A stretch of DNA of 64,000 bases from Arsukibacterium sp. MJ3 (GTDB lineage: Bacteria > Pseudomonadota > Gammaproteobacteria > Enterobacterales > Alteromonadaceae), in the NCBI RefSeq assembly GCF_000987765.1, contig NZ_LAHP01000010.1:81756-145755 (forward strand), in the 5' to 3' direction. The translations under genes were made by a program, and so were the position numbers. How positions within the stretch are numbered: the first letter of the stretch is position 1; each line of letters opens with the position of its first letter. The notes beneath the pieces were generated by a model. That model saw nothing but the letters and a program-made list of their open reading frames with translations. It was not told where the DNA came from and did no database searches. Below are positions 43,154-52,313 of this stretch, piece after piece.

Positions 43154-45022
43154 ATGCTGAAAAAACGCATTCCCATGCAGGATATTGCCGCAGAAACCCG
43201 CTTGTTTAACAGCAGATCAGTGGTCGCGATGCTAGTAGTGTGTGTTTTATTCAGTGTTATTTTATTTAATATGTATAACTTACAAGTTCGCTCCTATCAG
43301 GACTATCAAATTCGTTCGGAAGGCAACCGGATAAAAGTGCTACCGATGGCACCGAATCGCGGCCTGATAAGCGATCGCAATGGTATTTTACTGGCTGAAA
43401 ACCGGCCGGTATTTTCTCTGGAGCTGGTACCCGAACAAACGGGAGATATCAACAACATCCTGCTTAAACTGGCAGAGTTAATTGAAATAACAGCAGAGCA
43501 ACAAGCGGATTTTTTACAACAAGTCAGACAGCAACGACGCTTTAATTCCATCGCCTTAAAAGAACGTTTAAATGAAGAAGAAGTTGCCATTATTTCTGTT
43601 AATTTACACCGTATGCCCGGTGTTACGGTAGAGGCTCGTTTAAGCCGGCACTACCCCTTTGCAGACTTGTTTACCCATGCACTGGGTTATATCGGGAAAA
43701 TTAATACCGATGATTTACGCCGACTGGATGAGCAGGGCCGCATAGCAAACTACGCCGCCAGCCGCGAAATAGGTAAACTGGGACTAGAACGCTACTACGA
43801 GGAACAACTGCATGGCACCATGGGTTTTCAGGAAGTAGAAGTGAATAACCGTGGCCGGGTAATTCGGGTGTTACGCTCAGTACCTGCACAATCTGGTAAA
43901 AACATCCGGCTAAGTCTGGATGTTGGGCTGCAACTTACTGCCCAGCAAACTCTGCAACAAAAACGCGGCGCCATTGTTGCAATGGACCCCCGTGATGGCG
44001 CCGTGTTGGCGTTTTACTCCAACCCCAGTTATGACCCTAACTTATTTGTGCATGGTATTAGCAGTAGCAACTACAATGCGTTGCTTAACTCGCCAGACCG
44101 GCCTCTGATTAACCGGGCGACCCAAGGTATTTATCCGCCAGCGTCGACCATTAAACCCCACCTGGCATTACTCGGGTTAGAAACTAACACTGTACAACCT
44201 GGCACCCGAGTTTGGGATCCAGGCTATTTTACCTTGCCTAATAGTGACCACCGCTTTCGCGACTGGCGCCGCAACGGGCACGGCTGGGTAGACGTATACA
44301 GCGCCGTTGCTGAAAGTTGTGATATCTACTTTTACGAGCTGGGCATAAAGCTGGGCATTGACCGAATTTCGGACTACATGCACAAATTTGGTTTTGGCGA
44401 ACGCACCGGCATTGATATTCATGAAGAAGCCAGTGCCAATATGCCCTCGCGCGGTTGGAAGCGCGCCCGTTTTAATCAGCCCTGGTACCCGGGTGATACG
44501 GTACCCCTGAGCATAGGTCAGAGCTTCTGGACAGCCACACCTTTACAACTGGCATTATCTACTGCCGTTATTGTCAATAAAGGCCTGATGCCAACACCGC
44601 ATATGGCGGCAGAACTGAGTACCGACTACAGCAGCGAATTAGTGGAGCCCGCACTTCGACGCAGCGTTGAGGTAGTGGATGAAAAAAACTGGCTAATAGT
44701 GGCAGACACCATGGTACGCACTGTTGCCACATTAAAAGGGACTGCCCATACGGCGTTTAAAAAAACGCCGTACAGCTCTGGTGGTAAAACCGGTACTGCG
44801 CAAGTAGTCGCTATTGCTCAAGATGCTAAATATGATGCTGAATCTCTAGATGAGCGTCATAGGGACAACGCCATGTACATTGGTTATGCGCCAGCTGAAA
44901 ACCCCACCATTGTATTTTCAGTGGCAGTGGAAAATACCGGTGGCGGTGGCAGCACTGCTGCACCGATTGGCCGGCAACTATTGGATTATTATTTTTCAGC
45001 TGGAGTAAATGCTAATGAATAG
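43154..45022 (+). CDS. mrdA: Penicillin-binding protein 2 (elongation transpeptidase)
   Basis: The peptidoglycan transpeptidase of the elongasome, 622 residues. It has one N-terminal membrane helix (about 23-42), a PBP dimerisation domain, and the transpeptidase domain with PPASTIKPH (SxxK), AESCDIYFYE (SxD/N position) and GGKTGTAQV (KTG). It precedes its SEDS glycosyltransferase partner, whose start overlaps the mrdA end. Confidence 0.96.
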   Translation: MLKKRIPMQDIAAETRLFNSRSVVAMLVVCVLFSVILFNMYNLQVRSYQDYQIRSEGNRIKVLPMAPNRGLISDRNGILLAENRPVFSLELVPEQTGDINNILLKLAELIEITAEQQADFLQQVRQQRRFNSIALKERLNEEEVAIISVNLHRMPGVTVEARLSRHYPFADLFTHALGYIGKINTDDLRRLDEQGRIANYAASREIGKLGLERYYEEQLHGTMGFQEVEVNNRGRVIRVLRSVPAQSGKNIRLSLDVGLQLTAQQTLQQKRGAIVAMDPRDGAVLAFYSNPSYDPNLFVHGISSSNYNALLNSPDRPLINRATQGIYPPASTIKPHLALLGLETNTVQPGTRVWDPGYFTLPNSDHRFRDWRRNGHGWVDVYSAVAESCDIYFYELGIKLGIDRISDYMHKFGFGERTGIDIHEEASANMPSRGWKRARFNQPWYPGDTVPLSIGQSFWTATPLQLALSTAVIVNKGLMPTPHMAAELSTDYSSELVEPALRRSVEVVDEKNWLIVADTMVRTVATLKGTAHTAFKKTPYSSGGKTGTAQVVAIAQDAKYDAESLDERHRDNAMYIGYAPAENPTIVFSVAVENTGGGGSTAAPIGRQLLDYYFSAGVNANE

Positions 45023-46139
45023 CACTATGGCCAATCCGGCGCAGCGCAGTGGAAAACTGGCAGCCTTTCATATTGACCTGCCATTGCTACTGGGGTTATT
45101 AACACTGCTGAGCTTTGGTCTAGTTATTTTATATAGCGCTACCGGCCAAAGTGAAACGATGATGAAAGCCCAGATATTTAGATTAGGCCTGGCACTGGCG
45201 GTAATGGTGGGGATAGCCCAGCTTAACCCGCAAACCATCCGACGTTGGGCACTGGCCTTATTTAGTCTGGGTTTGTTAATGCTGGTCGCCGTATTGCTGT
45301 TTGGTTACGTAGGAAAAGGGGCGCAGCGCTGGCTTGATTTAGGTTTTATGAAGTTTCAGCCGTCAGAAATTATGAAGTTAGCAGTACCCTTAGCGGTTGC
45401 CTGGTTTATTGCGGCAGACAATTTACCACCCAAAATCTGGCGTTTAATTATTGGGTTTTTAATGTGCGCAGCACCTACCCTGCTGATTGCCAAGCAACCC
45501 GACTTAGGTACCGCGTTGTTAATCGCCATGTCAGGGGTGTTTGTACTGTTTATGGCAGGCATGAGCTGGCGACTCATTAGCGTTATTGCATTGTTAGTAT
45601 CCGCTTTCGCGCCGGTAATGTGGTTCTTTTTAATGCGCGATTACCAGCAGCAACGGGTGTTAACTTTTCTAAATCCGGAAACCGATCCGCTGGGTTCAGG
45701 TTATCATATTATTCAATCTAAAATTGCCATCGGCTCTGGCGGTATAGATGGTAAGGGATGGTTACAAGGCACTCAATCGCAGCTTGAATTTTTACCCGAA
45801 CGGCATACCGACTTCATTTTTTCAGTACTCAGTGAAGAGTTTGGTTTAATTGGGGTAATGCTGTTGTTGGCCATTTACTTATTTATTATCGGCCGGGGCT
45901 TGCTAATCGCTAGCCGGGCACAGGATAATTTCAGTAGACTGGTGGCTGCCAGCTTTACCTTGACGTTTTTTGTCTATGTTTTTGTTAATATTGGCATGGT
46001 GTCAGGTTTATTGCCAGTGGTCGGTGTACCTTTACCGCTAGTCAGTTATGGCGGCACATCAATGGTTACCCTGATGGCTGCTTTCGGGGTGTTAATGTCG
46101 GTCAGTACTCATAAACGGATGTTAGCCAATGCATTATAA
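45015..46139 (+). CDS. mrdB: Rod shape-determining glycosyltransferase RodA
   Basis: The SEDS-family peptidoglycan polymerase that works with PBP2, with about ten membrane helices. Signature segments: GKGAQRWLDLGFMKFQPSEIMKLAVPL, AKQPDLGTALLIAMSG, and LPERHTDFIFSVLSEEFG, with the catalytic Asp region. ATG 45015 is preferred over ATG 45009 because it has better spacing from GGAG. It overlaps both mrdA and rlpA, so the three are tightly coupled. Confidence 0.96.
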   Translation: MNSTMANPAQRSGKLAAFHIDLPLLLGLLTLLSFGLVILYSATGQSETMMKAQIFRLGLALAVMVGIAQLNPQTIRRWALALFSLGLLMLVAVLLFGYVGKGAQRWLDLGFMKFQPSEIMKLAVPLAVAWFIAADNLPPKIWRLIIGFLMCAAPTLLIAKQPDLGTALLIAMSGVFVLFMAGMSWRLISVIALLVSAFAPVMWFFLMRDYQQQRVLTFLNPETDPLGSGYHIIQSKIAIGSGGIDGKGWLQGTQSQLEFLPERHTDFIFSVLSEEFGLIGVMLLLAIYLFIIGRGLLIASRAQDNFSRLVAASFTLTFFVYVFVNIGMVSGLLPVVGVPLPLVSYGGTSMVTLMAAFGVLMSVSTHKRMLANAL

Positions 46140-46965
46140 TGATCAGCCTGTTCGATGGTTTTGCTTATTACTGGTGCTATTGCTTTCCGGTTGCAGTGCT
46201 ACACAACAACCACAATCACAATCACAACCGTCAGAACCTAACGCCGGGCGTTATCAGCAACAAAAAGATAGCATTCCAAACCGGTTACCGACCCTTCTGG
46301 AAATGACCGATCCGGCACCAAAAAGTGAGCCGCTTAGCCGTGGTGGTAACCGACCTTATCAGCTATTTGGGCAACATTATTCGCCGGTAGCAAATGCTAC
46401 GTCATTTCAGGAAGCCGGTATCGCATCGTGGTACGGTAACAAATTTCATGGCCATCTCACCTCAAACGGCGAAACGTACAATATGTTTGCCATGACGGCA
46501 GCCCATAAAACGCTGCCCTTACCCTCTTATGTTAAGGTTACTAACTTGGATAACGGCCAGAGTGCAATTGTCCGGGTGAATGACCGCGGCCCTTTTCATC
46601 GCGACCGTATTATTGATTTATCCTATTCAGCCGCCAACAAAATAGGCATGTTGCAACAAGGTACAGCCAGAGTTCAGGTAGAGCTTATAAAATCTCCCGG
46701 CATGCTGGCGCAGAACAGCACTTCTGCCAATCAGCAGTGTTTTATTCAAATTTTTGCCAGCAGCGATAACAATAGGTTAAAGCAGTTACGTGCTGAAGTA
46801 GAACAACAACTCGCCGTACCTACGCAAATTCAAACGGCAGATGGAATTTTTCGGCTGTTGGTAGGTCCGAGTAAAGATAACCGGCAAGCCCGGAGTTGGT
46901 TGGCAAAACTTAAAGCTAACCAATATCCTGGTGCCTACTTTTTTGACAGCACAGTATGCAGTTGA
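46129..46965 (+). CDS. rlpA: Septal ring lytic transglycosylase RlpA
   Basis: A 278-residue lipoprotein that cleaves denuded peptidoglycan. The lipobox is LLLSGCSAT (Cys near 22). A Gln/Ser/Pro-rich linker (repeated QSQ) follows, then the double-psi beta-barrel domain (about 100-190: GIASWYGNKFHGHLTSNGE, VRVNDRGPFHRDRIIDLS), and a C-terminal SPOR domain (about 205-278). The start lies inside the end of rodA. Confidence 0.94.
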   Translation: MHYNDQPVRWFCLLLVLLLSGCSATQQPQSQSQPSEPNAGRYQQQKDSIPNRLPTLLEMTDPAPKSEPLSRGGNRPYQLFGQHYSPVANATSFQEAGIASWYGNKFHGHLTSNGETYNMFAMTAAHKTLPLPSYVKVTNLDNGQSAIVRVNDRGPFHRDRIIDLSYSAANKIGMLQQGTARVQVELIKSPGMLAQNSTSANQQCFIQIFASSDNNRLKQLRAEVEQQLAVPTQIQTADGIFRLLVGPSKDNRQARSWLAKLKANQYPGAYFFDSTVCS

Positions 46966-47005
46966 ATTTAAATTCGCTATTTCCAATAATAAAAGAATGG
47001 GTCTC

Positions 47006-48169
47006 ATGAATAGTTATCGTCGCCTCGTCACCAGTAGCATTATTGCTATCAGTAGTTTTTGTTTTATCGGTCTGTCTCAAGCGCAGGTTGTGGTGCCGCA
47101 AGCTCCCACTGTTGCCGCTAAAGGCCATATTTTAATTGACTTTGATACCAGCAAGGTTTTATCTGAAGACAACGCTGACATGTCACTTTCGCCGGCCAGT
47201 TTAACTAAAATGATGACAATTTACGTCATCGGTACTGAACTGAAGAACGGCAATATTAGTCTGGACGATAAAGTCACTATCAGTGAAAAAGCCTGGGCGA
47301 AAAACTTTCCCGGCTCATCATTAATGTTTATTGAGGTAGGCACCCAGGTTAGCGTAGCCGATCTGAATAAAGGTATTGTGGTTCAGTCAGGTAATGATGC
47401 CTGTGTAGCTATGGCCGAGCATGTTGCTGGCAGCGAAGGCGCTTTTGTCGACCTAATGAACGCCCATGCTGAGCGACTTGGTATGCTGAACACCCGTTTT
47501 GCTAACAGCCATGGCTTACCCTCGGCTGAGCTTTATACTACGCCCCGCGATATGGCTAAGTTGGCCGTCGCGTTAATAAAAGACGTACCCGACATTTATA
47601 CCCTTTATTCAGAGAAAGAATTTACCTACAATAATATCCGCCAATATAACCGTAATTCTTTGTTATGGGATCGTAGTCTGGCAGTTGATGGTATTAAAAC
47701 CGGCTATACCAGCGAAGCTGGCTTCAGTTTAATTACTTCAGCCACCCGCGAAGGTATGCGACTGGTGTCAGTAGTAATGGGTACAGACAGCGAGCGGGCT
47801 CGCCAAAATGAAAACAAAAAACTACTAACTTATGGCTTTCGCTTTTTTGAAACTTTCTCACCTTATCAAAGTGGCGAAAAATTTGCCGAGCAACGTATAT
47901 GGCAGGGTGACAAAGAGCAGATACAGTTAGGCTTACTGCAAACCACACCGATTACCATTACCCGCGGCCAACGCGGCAAACTGAAAGCCGACGTTAGCTT
48001 GAATCAACAACTTATTGCCCCCATTACTAAGGGACAAGTTGTCGGTACTATTTATTTAAAATTAGATGGTGCAGATATTGCTGAGTATCCATTGGTTGCA
48101 TTAGAAGATGTTGGCCCTGGTGGTTTTTTCAGCCGGATGATTGATTACGTAAAAATGCAATTTAACTAA
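47006..48169 (+). CDS. dacA: D-alanyl-D-alanine carboxypeptidase (PBP5/6 type)
   Basis: Trims pentapeptide side chains of peptidoglycan in the periplasm. It has a signal peptide (cleavage after SQA near 27), the S11 catalytic motifs SPASLTKMM (SxxK), VQSGNDAC (SxN) and DGIKTGYTSEAG (KTG), then a PBP5 C-terminal domain. The end, PGGFFSRMIDYVKMQF, is an amphipathic membrane anchor. The frame opens at 46931, overlapping rlpA. ATG 47006 puts the signal peptide at the N-terminus; ATG 46997 is almost as likely. Confidence 0.95.
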   Translation: MNSYRRLVTSSIIAISSFCFIGLSQAQVVVPQAPTVAAKGHILIDFDTSKVLSEDNADMSLSPASLTKMMTIYVIGTELKNGNISLDDKVTISEKAWAKNFPGSSLMFIEVGTQVSVADLNKGIVVQSGNDACVAMAEHVAGSEGAFVDLMNAHAERLGMLNTRFANSHGLPSAELYTTPRDMAKLAVALIKDVPDIYTLYSEKEFTYNNIRQYNRNSLLWDRSLAVDGIKTGYTSEAGFSLITSATREGMRLVSVVMGTDSERARQNENKKLLTYGFRFFETFSPYQSGEKFAEQRIWQGDKEQIQLGLLQTTPITITRGQRGKLKADVSLNQQLIAPITKGQVVGTIYLKLDGADIAEYPLVALEDVGPGGFFSRMIDYVKMQFN

Positions 48170-48193
48170 ACTTTTAAAGCGTTGCGGTGACAC

Positions 48194-48217
48194 ATCCCGG
48201 CAACTGCCGGGATTTTT
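48194..48217 (+). terminator. Intrinsic terminator after dacA
   Basis: Stem ATCCCGGC (48194-48201) and GCCGGGAT (48206-48213), four-base loop, then TTTTG. It separates leuS-dacA from ybeD-lipB-lipA. Confidence 0.85.
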
Positions 48218-48322
48218 GTTAGACTAAAAGCTGTTTGTGACAATAACCGTTCATGATCAGCAGGTCGTCAATTAAAATAAGCCGTCGTTTCTCGCGGCAT
48301 TAAGCGTTATGAGAGTAAGCGT

Positions 48323-48604
48323 ATGGCAAATGAAGTAAAAGACACCAAGTTTGATCTCTATCTGGATTTCCCCTGTCAGTTCAATTTTAAAATATTAGGG
48401 CTGGCTCAGCCGCAGCTGGTTGATGACGTTATGAAGGTAATTTGTCGTCACACCGATGCAACCGACTACAGCCCACAAGTAAAACCCAGCGCCAAAGGTA
48501 ATTACCATTCGGTATCGGTAAAAGTAACAGTAACCAGCAAAGATCATATTGAATTGCTGTACACCGAGCTTGGCAAAATAGCGCTGGTTCGTTACGTTCT
48601 TTAA
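48323..48604 (+). CDS. ybeD: YbeD family protein (DUF493)
   Basis: A 93-residue ferredoxin-like fold protein, probably with a regulatory ACT-like role. It matches DUF493: FPCQFNFKILG, VDDVMKVICRHT, and YHSVSVKVTVTSKDHIELLYTELGKI. It sits between dacA and lipB as in E. coli. No biochemical function is established. Confidence 0.93.
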   Translation: MANEVKDTKFDLYLDFPCQFNFKILGLAQPQLVDDVMKVICRHTDATDYSPQVKPSAKGNYHSVSVKVTVTSKDHIELLYTELGKIALVRYVL

Positions 48605-48636
48605 TGGTCTGAACTCGCATTAGCACTTAAAACGGC

Positions 48637-48642
48637 TATAAT
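48637..48642 (+). promoter_or_regulatory. Consensus -10 box before lipB
   Basis: TATAAT, 28 bases upstream of the GTG start of lipB. No good -35 is seen at 16-18 bases, so the promoter is tentative. Confidence 0.35.
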
Positions 48643-48669
48643 GCAGCCTGTTTTTTAACGGAGTTAGCT

Positions 48670-49332
48670 GTGAGCTTAAGCCAACAACTTGTGATCCGTG
48701 ATCTTGGCAGCCATGACTATACTCAGGTATGGCATGCTATGCAGCAATTTACCGATCAACGTGATGAGCACACTGCCGACGAGCTATGGTTACTGGAGCA
48801 TCCGGCGGTGTTTACCCAGGGCCAGGCCGGAAAAGCAGAACATCTGTTGTTGCCTGGTGAAATACCGGTGGTAAAAGTTGATCGAGGTGGCCAAGTTACC
48901 TACCATGGCCCAGGCCAACTGGTAGTGTACGTACTGCTGGATATTAAACGACGAAAAATAGGGGTACGCCAATTGGTTACCCTGCTAGAGCAAATATTGA
49001 TTGAACTGCTGGCAGCACACGGTATTGGCGCTAACGCCCGACCTGACGCACCAGGGGTATATATTGACGGTAAAAAAGTGGCCTCGCTTGGCTTGCGGGT
49101 ACGTAAAGGTTGTACTTTCCATGGTTTGGCGTTAAACGTAGATATGGATCTAAGTCCCTTTAGCCGGATCAACCCTTGTGGCTATGCCGGTATGCAAATG
49201 ATCCAAAGTAAAGATTTTGGTGGCCCGCTTACTATCAGCCAGGCCAAGGCAGAAATAAGCAATATATTCCAACGGCAACTGGCCGTGCCCGAACTGACAT
49301 TTAAAACAGGATTAGAGTGGCAAAATGACTAA
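48670..49332 (+). CDS. lipB: Octanoyl-[acyl-carrier-protein]:protein N-octanoyltransferase
   Basis: Moves the octanoyl group from ACP to lipoyl domains, the first step of lipoate synthesis. In 220 residues it shows [18 protein letters not shown], the family signature, the acceptor Lys region [23 protein letters not shown], and the catalytic Cys in INPCGYAGM. The start is GTG 48670. It overlaps lipA by eight bases. Confidence 0.96.
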   Translation: MSLSQQLVIRDLGSHDYTQVWHAMQQFTDQRDEHTADELWLLEHPAVFTQGQAGKAEHLLLPGEIPVVKVDRGGQVTYHGPGQLVVYVLLDIKRRKIGVRQLVTLLEQILIELLAAHGIGANARPDAPGVYIDGKKVASLGLRVRKGCTFHGLALNVDMDLSPFSRINPCGYAGMQMIQSKDFGGPLTISQAKAEISNIFQRQLAVPELTFKTGLEWQND

Positions 49333-50290
49333 AACAGCTCGTATGGAACCAGGCGTAAAACTGCGTGATGCCGATAAAATGGCATTAATTCCGGTAAAAG
49401 TTTTGCCAACAGAACCTGATGAAATGCTGCGTAAGCCTGCGTGGTTAAAAATAAAGTTACCGCGTAATTCTGAGCGTATTGACCAGATAAAAGGGGCAAT
49501 GCGTAAACACGGTCTGCATTCAGTCTGTGAAGAAGCCGCCTGCCCTAACCTGCCGGAATGTTTTAACCACGGTACCGCCACTTTTATGATCTTAGGCGCC
49601 ATTTGCACCCGGCGTTGTCCGTTTTGTGATGTGGCGCATGGCCGGCCATTACCACCCAGTGCTGAAGAGCCGGAAAAGCTGGCATTAACCATTCGTGATA
49701 TGAAGCTAAAATACGTGGTGATAACCTCAGTTGATCGTGATGATTTACGTGATGGTGGCGCCCAGCATTTCGCCGATTGCATTACTGCAATTCGACAATA
49801 CAGCCCGGATATTAAGATTGAAGTGTTAGTACCAGATTTTCGCGGCCGCATGGATGTCGCGCTGGAGATCCTCAGTAAAAGCCCACCAGATGTGTTTAAC
49901 CACAACTTGGAAACTGCACCACGGCTTTACAAACTGGCCCGTCCCGGTGCTGACTATAAGTGGTCACTACAGCTGCTAAAACGCTTTAAGCAAGCGCATC
50001 CAGAGGTTTCCACCAAGTCTGGCTTAATGGTTGGCCTGGGTGAAACCACTGAAGAGTTACTGCAGGTATTACAAGATCTGCGCGAGCATAATGTTGACAT
50101 GCTTACCGTTGGCCAATATTTACAACCAAGTAAGCATCACTTACCAGTAAAACGCTATATGCCACCGGCAGAGTTTGATGAAATTAAGCATTTCGCTAAT
50201 AACATTGGCTTTAAACACGCCGCCTGCGGCCCGTTCGTACGTTCGTCATATCACGCCGACCGCCAAGCCGCCGGTGAAGAAGTAAGTTAA
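49325..50290 (+). CDS. lipA: Lipoyl synthase
   Basis: A radical-SAM enzyme inserting two sulfurs into octanoyl-lipoyl domains, 321 residues. The auxiliary cluster ligands are in [12 protein letters not shown] and the SAM cluster is in [16 protein letters not shown]. The C-terminal RSSYHAD supplies the conserved Ser ligand. It is the last gene of the cluster, and a terminator follows. Confidence 0.97.
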   Translation: MTKTARMEPGVKLRDADKMALIPVKVLPTEPDEMLRKPAWLKIKLPRNSERIDQIKGAMRKHGLHSVCEEAACPNLPECFNHGTATFMILGAICTRRCPFCDVAHGRPLPPSAEEPEKLALTIRDMKLKYVVITSVDRDDLRDGGAQHFADCITAIRQYSPDIKIEVLVPDFRGRMDVALEILSKSPPDVFNHNLETAPRLYKLARPGADYKWSLQLLKRFKQAHPEVSTKSGLMVGLGETTEELLQVLQDLREHNVDMLTVGQYLQPSKHHLPVKRYMPPAEFDEIKHFANNIGFKHAACGPFVRSSYHADRQAAGEEVS

Positions 50291-50310
50291 TACTGAACGA
50301 CGACATACGA

Positions 50311-50340
50311 GAAAGGCTGCATTTTGCAGCCTTTCTAATT
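50311..50340 (+). terminator. Terminator-like hairpin after lipA
   Basis: Stem GAAAGGCTGC (50311-50320) and GCAGCCTTTC (50326-50335) with a five-base loop; the tail is TAATT rather than a pure T run. The arm AAAGGCTGC recurs in the hairpin at 51308. Confidence 0.75.
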
Positions 50341-50353
50341 AATTAATTCCACA

Positions 50354-50372
50354 AGCCTCGTTGTGTTATTTC
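50354..50372. repeat. Left copy of the boundary repeat (AGCCTYGTTGTGYTATTT)
   Basis: AGCCTCGTTGTGTTATTTC here, and AGCCTTGTTGTGCTATTTTC at 52397-52416, in the same orientation, both preceded by TTAAT. They flank the AT-rich cassette between lipA and the PilZ gene. Confidence 0.6.
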
Positions 50373-50380
50373 AAACCTTA

Positions 50381-50396
50381 AGGGTCAGATTGCAAG
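50381..50396. repeat. GGGTCAGAT-type repeat, copy A (diverged)
   Basis: AGGGTCAGATTGCAAG, a diverged relative of the CAGATCCAATTGTTAA repeats at 51279 and 52314. Only the GGGTCAGAT part is clearly shared. Confidence 0.45.
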
Positions 50397-50428
50397 TTAC
50401 GTTTCAATCCTATCAATTAAACGTTTAA

Positions 50429-50578
50429 AGCCTAACCAAGCCCTGCCCGTGTGACATTTTACGTGACTTAATTTTCACACCAAACGGTGATGTTTGTACC
50501 AGTAAAGGTAACTTATCGGCCGGAGCTATTGAAGGTAGTCAGGCTAAATTTATGTGTTTATCACCAGCCACCAATTAA
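50429..50578 (+). pseudogene. Possible 3' remnant of a lost gene
   Basis: After a stop at 50426-50428, a frame of 49 codons runs to TAA at 50576-50578. It includes LIFTPNGDVCTSKGN, then LSAGAIEGSQAKFMCLSP. The composition is protein-like with paired cysteines, but there is no start codon or ribosome binding site. It could be the tail of a gene whose 5' part was removed when the cassette formed. Low confidence; chance openness is not excluded at this length. Confidence 0.25.
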
Positions 50579-50662
50579 ATAAAATGGTAAAAAATTAGCA
50601 TTTTTTAAATACTAAACTGGTAATATGCTTTTATATTTTCCTTATATGACTACAGAGGTCTT

Positions 50663-51244
50663 ATGAAAATTCTTGTTACTAGTATTACATTAGTTATTTT
50701 AAGCTATTCTAGTTTTGCTGCCCTGGCATCTAAACCAGATATTAGCTGGAATTACGTAAGTGCTGGATATGCTAAAGCTAATATAAAAAATGTCATTAAT
50801 AACACTATTAAACCTGATGGTTATCAAATTAATGGTAGCTATTTACTGTCTGACACATTGTATGTAGCTGCCTCTTATACTGACTTATCAGGCGACATTG
50901 CATTTGATGATTTTTCAGTACGCCTAGGCATGCGTCAAGCCGCAGCAGAAAACTTAGATGCCTTTTTTGAAGGCGGTTATGAGCAAACCAAAAATAAAAT
51001 TAATGGTTTTGAAAGTGTCACTAGCAACGGTTTTCAAGCAGGTGCCGGATTTAGGTATCGTGCAACTCCAATGCTAGAACTTGCAGCAGCAGTGAGATAT
51101 AGCAATGGATCTGATTCTAGCAGTGCCACTTATGGCGATTTATCGGCTAGGGTAAAACTAACACCTGTGTTTGATCTTTACGCTGGTTATCAGTTTGATA
51201 GCGATGTATCTTTGCTAGCTACTGGTCTAGTGCTTAATTTCTGA
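50663..51244 (+). CDS. Small outer-membrane beta-barrel protein, AT-rich
   Basis: A 193-residue protein with a signal peptide (MKILVTSITLVILSYSSFAALA) and about eight beta-strand segments ending in a terminal Phe (LLATGLVLNF). The mature start WNYVSAGYAKA resembles WDYVGAGYTDA of the protein at 1657-2193, as does the later FFEGGYEQ and YAGYQF layout. No catalytic motif is seen. The gene is visibly more AT-rich than the lipA region. It sits with the PEP-CTERM gene in a cassette bounded by repeats, suggesting later acquisition. Confidence 0.72.
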   Translation: MKILVTSITLVILSYSSFAALASKPDISWNYVSAGYAKANIKNVINNTIKPDGYQINGSYLLSDTLYVAASYTDLSGDIAFDDFSVRLGMRQAAAENLDAFFEGGYEQTKNKINGFESVTSNGFQAGAGFRYRATPMLELAAAVRYSNGSDSSSATYGDLSARVKLTPVFDLYAGYQFDSDVSLLATGLVLNF

Positions 51245-51278
51245 AAATGAAAAGTTTATCTGAGCGAAGATTAACTTT

Positions 51279-51300
51279 GGGGGTCAGATCCAATTGTTAA
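51279..51300. repeat. GGGGTCAGATCCAATTGTTAA repeat, copy B
   Basis: Shares CAGATCCAATTGTTAA exactly with copy C at 52321-52335 and surrounding G run. Short GGGGTCAGAT-type sequences like this often lie beside REP-associated transposase genes in gammaproteobacteria; no transposase gene is present here. Confidence 0.65.
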
Positions 51301-51307
51301 AATAAAT

Positions 51308-51328
51308 AAAGGCTGCGATGCAGCCTTT
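51308..51328. terminator. Bidirectional terminator between convergent cassette genes
   Basis: Stem AAAGGCTGC (51308-51316) and GCAGCCTTT (51320-51328) with loop GAT, flanked by A-rich and T-rich sequence. It serves the beta-barrel gene on the plus strand and the PEP-CTERM gene on the minus strand. Confidence 0.8.
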
Positions 51329-51355
51329 AATTATACTTAACTTTATATTATTGAA

Positions 51356-52108
51356 TTATTTAGCTCTAAAACGGCGTAACAATAATAACAAACCACCAGC
51401 AAACAATGCTATACCAGCAGGTTCAGGCACTGCTGTTGCTGCGAGCTCGAAATTGTAAGTAACATCAGAGTTAGTTAATTGCAGAGTAAGGTTGTCTGCA
51501 AAAGCCAGATAATTGGTCGTTGCACCACTACCTGCGCCAATACTTACCGAAGAAATATACGCTTCGTCTGAGTAAAGGTTTTGCCAGTCGGTTAATGTTC
51601 TATTATATATTTCTGTAACACCAACACCAGCTACCCATTGATAAAAGTTATCTCTGAAGCTGGTTTGATACCAGGTGTCTTTACTTATATTTCCGTAAAC
51701 ACCGTTGTAAGCACCTTCCCAAATTAACTCACTACGTTGACCATTATCCCAAATATGTAAACGCAAAGCCGGCGTGTAATCTGGATGATAATCATTGCTG
51801 CTAGTAGAGGAAATGGCCCACTCAAAACTGAAGTTTAATAACTCATCAAGTAACGCAATATTACTCAGTGGATTAAAAGGGTTACCCAGCCCAAAAAAGC
51901 GGGTTCTGTCACCCTGCACTTGCAATGAAGCATTACCATTTCGTGGTGCTGCAGCGGTTATAGCACTATTGACATCACCGCCCCAAGTTGGATTCTCTGG
52001 CGTAATAACAATTATTGCCGCTTGTGCTGACATTGCAACACTGGCAATCAGCAGTAAGCCAGCAATTTTTACTTGGCGTTTAATTGATTTTTCTAGTTTT
52101 TTTATCAC
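51356..52108 (-). CDS. PEP-CTERM sorting domain protein
   Basis: A 250-residue secreted protein with a signal peptide (cleavage near residue 30, MSAQAA). At the C-terminus it has the sorting signal VPEPAGIALFAGGLLLLLRRFRAK: the PEP motif, a hydrophobic stretch and a basic tail. The middle part (WGGDVNSAITAAAPRNGNASLQV, then a WEWAISS-like strand region) has no recognised domain but is typical of extracellular PEP-CTERM cargo. Such proteins are processed by an exosortase (EpsH), and no exosortase gene lies in this window. It converges on the beta-barrel gene. Confidence 0.87.
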   Translation of the reverse strand: MIKKLEKSIKRQVKIAGLLLIASVAMSAQAAIIVITPENPTWGGDVNSAITAAAPRNGNASLQVQGDRTRFFGLGNPFNPLSNIALLDELLNFSFEWAISSTSSNDYHPDYTPALRLHIWDNGQRSELIWEGAYNGVYGNISKDTWYQTSFRDNFYQWVAGVGVTEIYNRTLTDWQNLYSDEAYISSVSIGAGSGATTNYLAFADNLTLQLTNSDVTYNFELAATAVPEPAGIALFAGGLLLLLRRFRAK

Positions 52109-52313
52109 GTATAATCCCTAATTAGTATTTAACAATAACTAGTTATGCAAAATAGGTACCAACTTTAATATTAATTAATATATGTTACTTATCAATAATT
52201 TAGTAATAATTGAGTTATTTTCTGCTTGTTTGAATTTTCTAATTGTATAAAAAGCTGACAATAATCGGCACATATCAAAAGTCACTCGCTACTATTTACT
52301 GTTAAGAAACGTT

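Noticed and set aside
46201..46232. CACAAT-type repeats near the rlpA start
   Set aside because: They encode the Gln/Ser-rich linker after the lipobox; low-complexity coding sequence explains them.
50658..50663. GTCTTA resembling the ECF -10 box near the second beta-barrel gene
   Set aside because: It overlaps the ribosome binding site and start codon, and there is no TGAAA 19 bases upstream.
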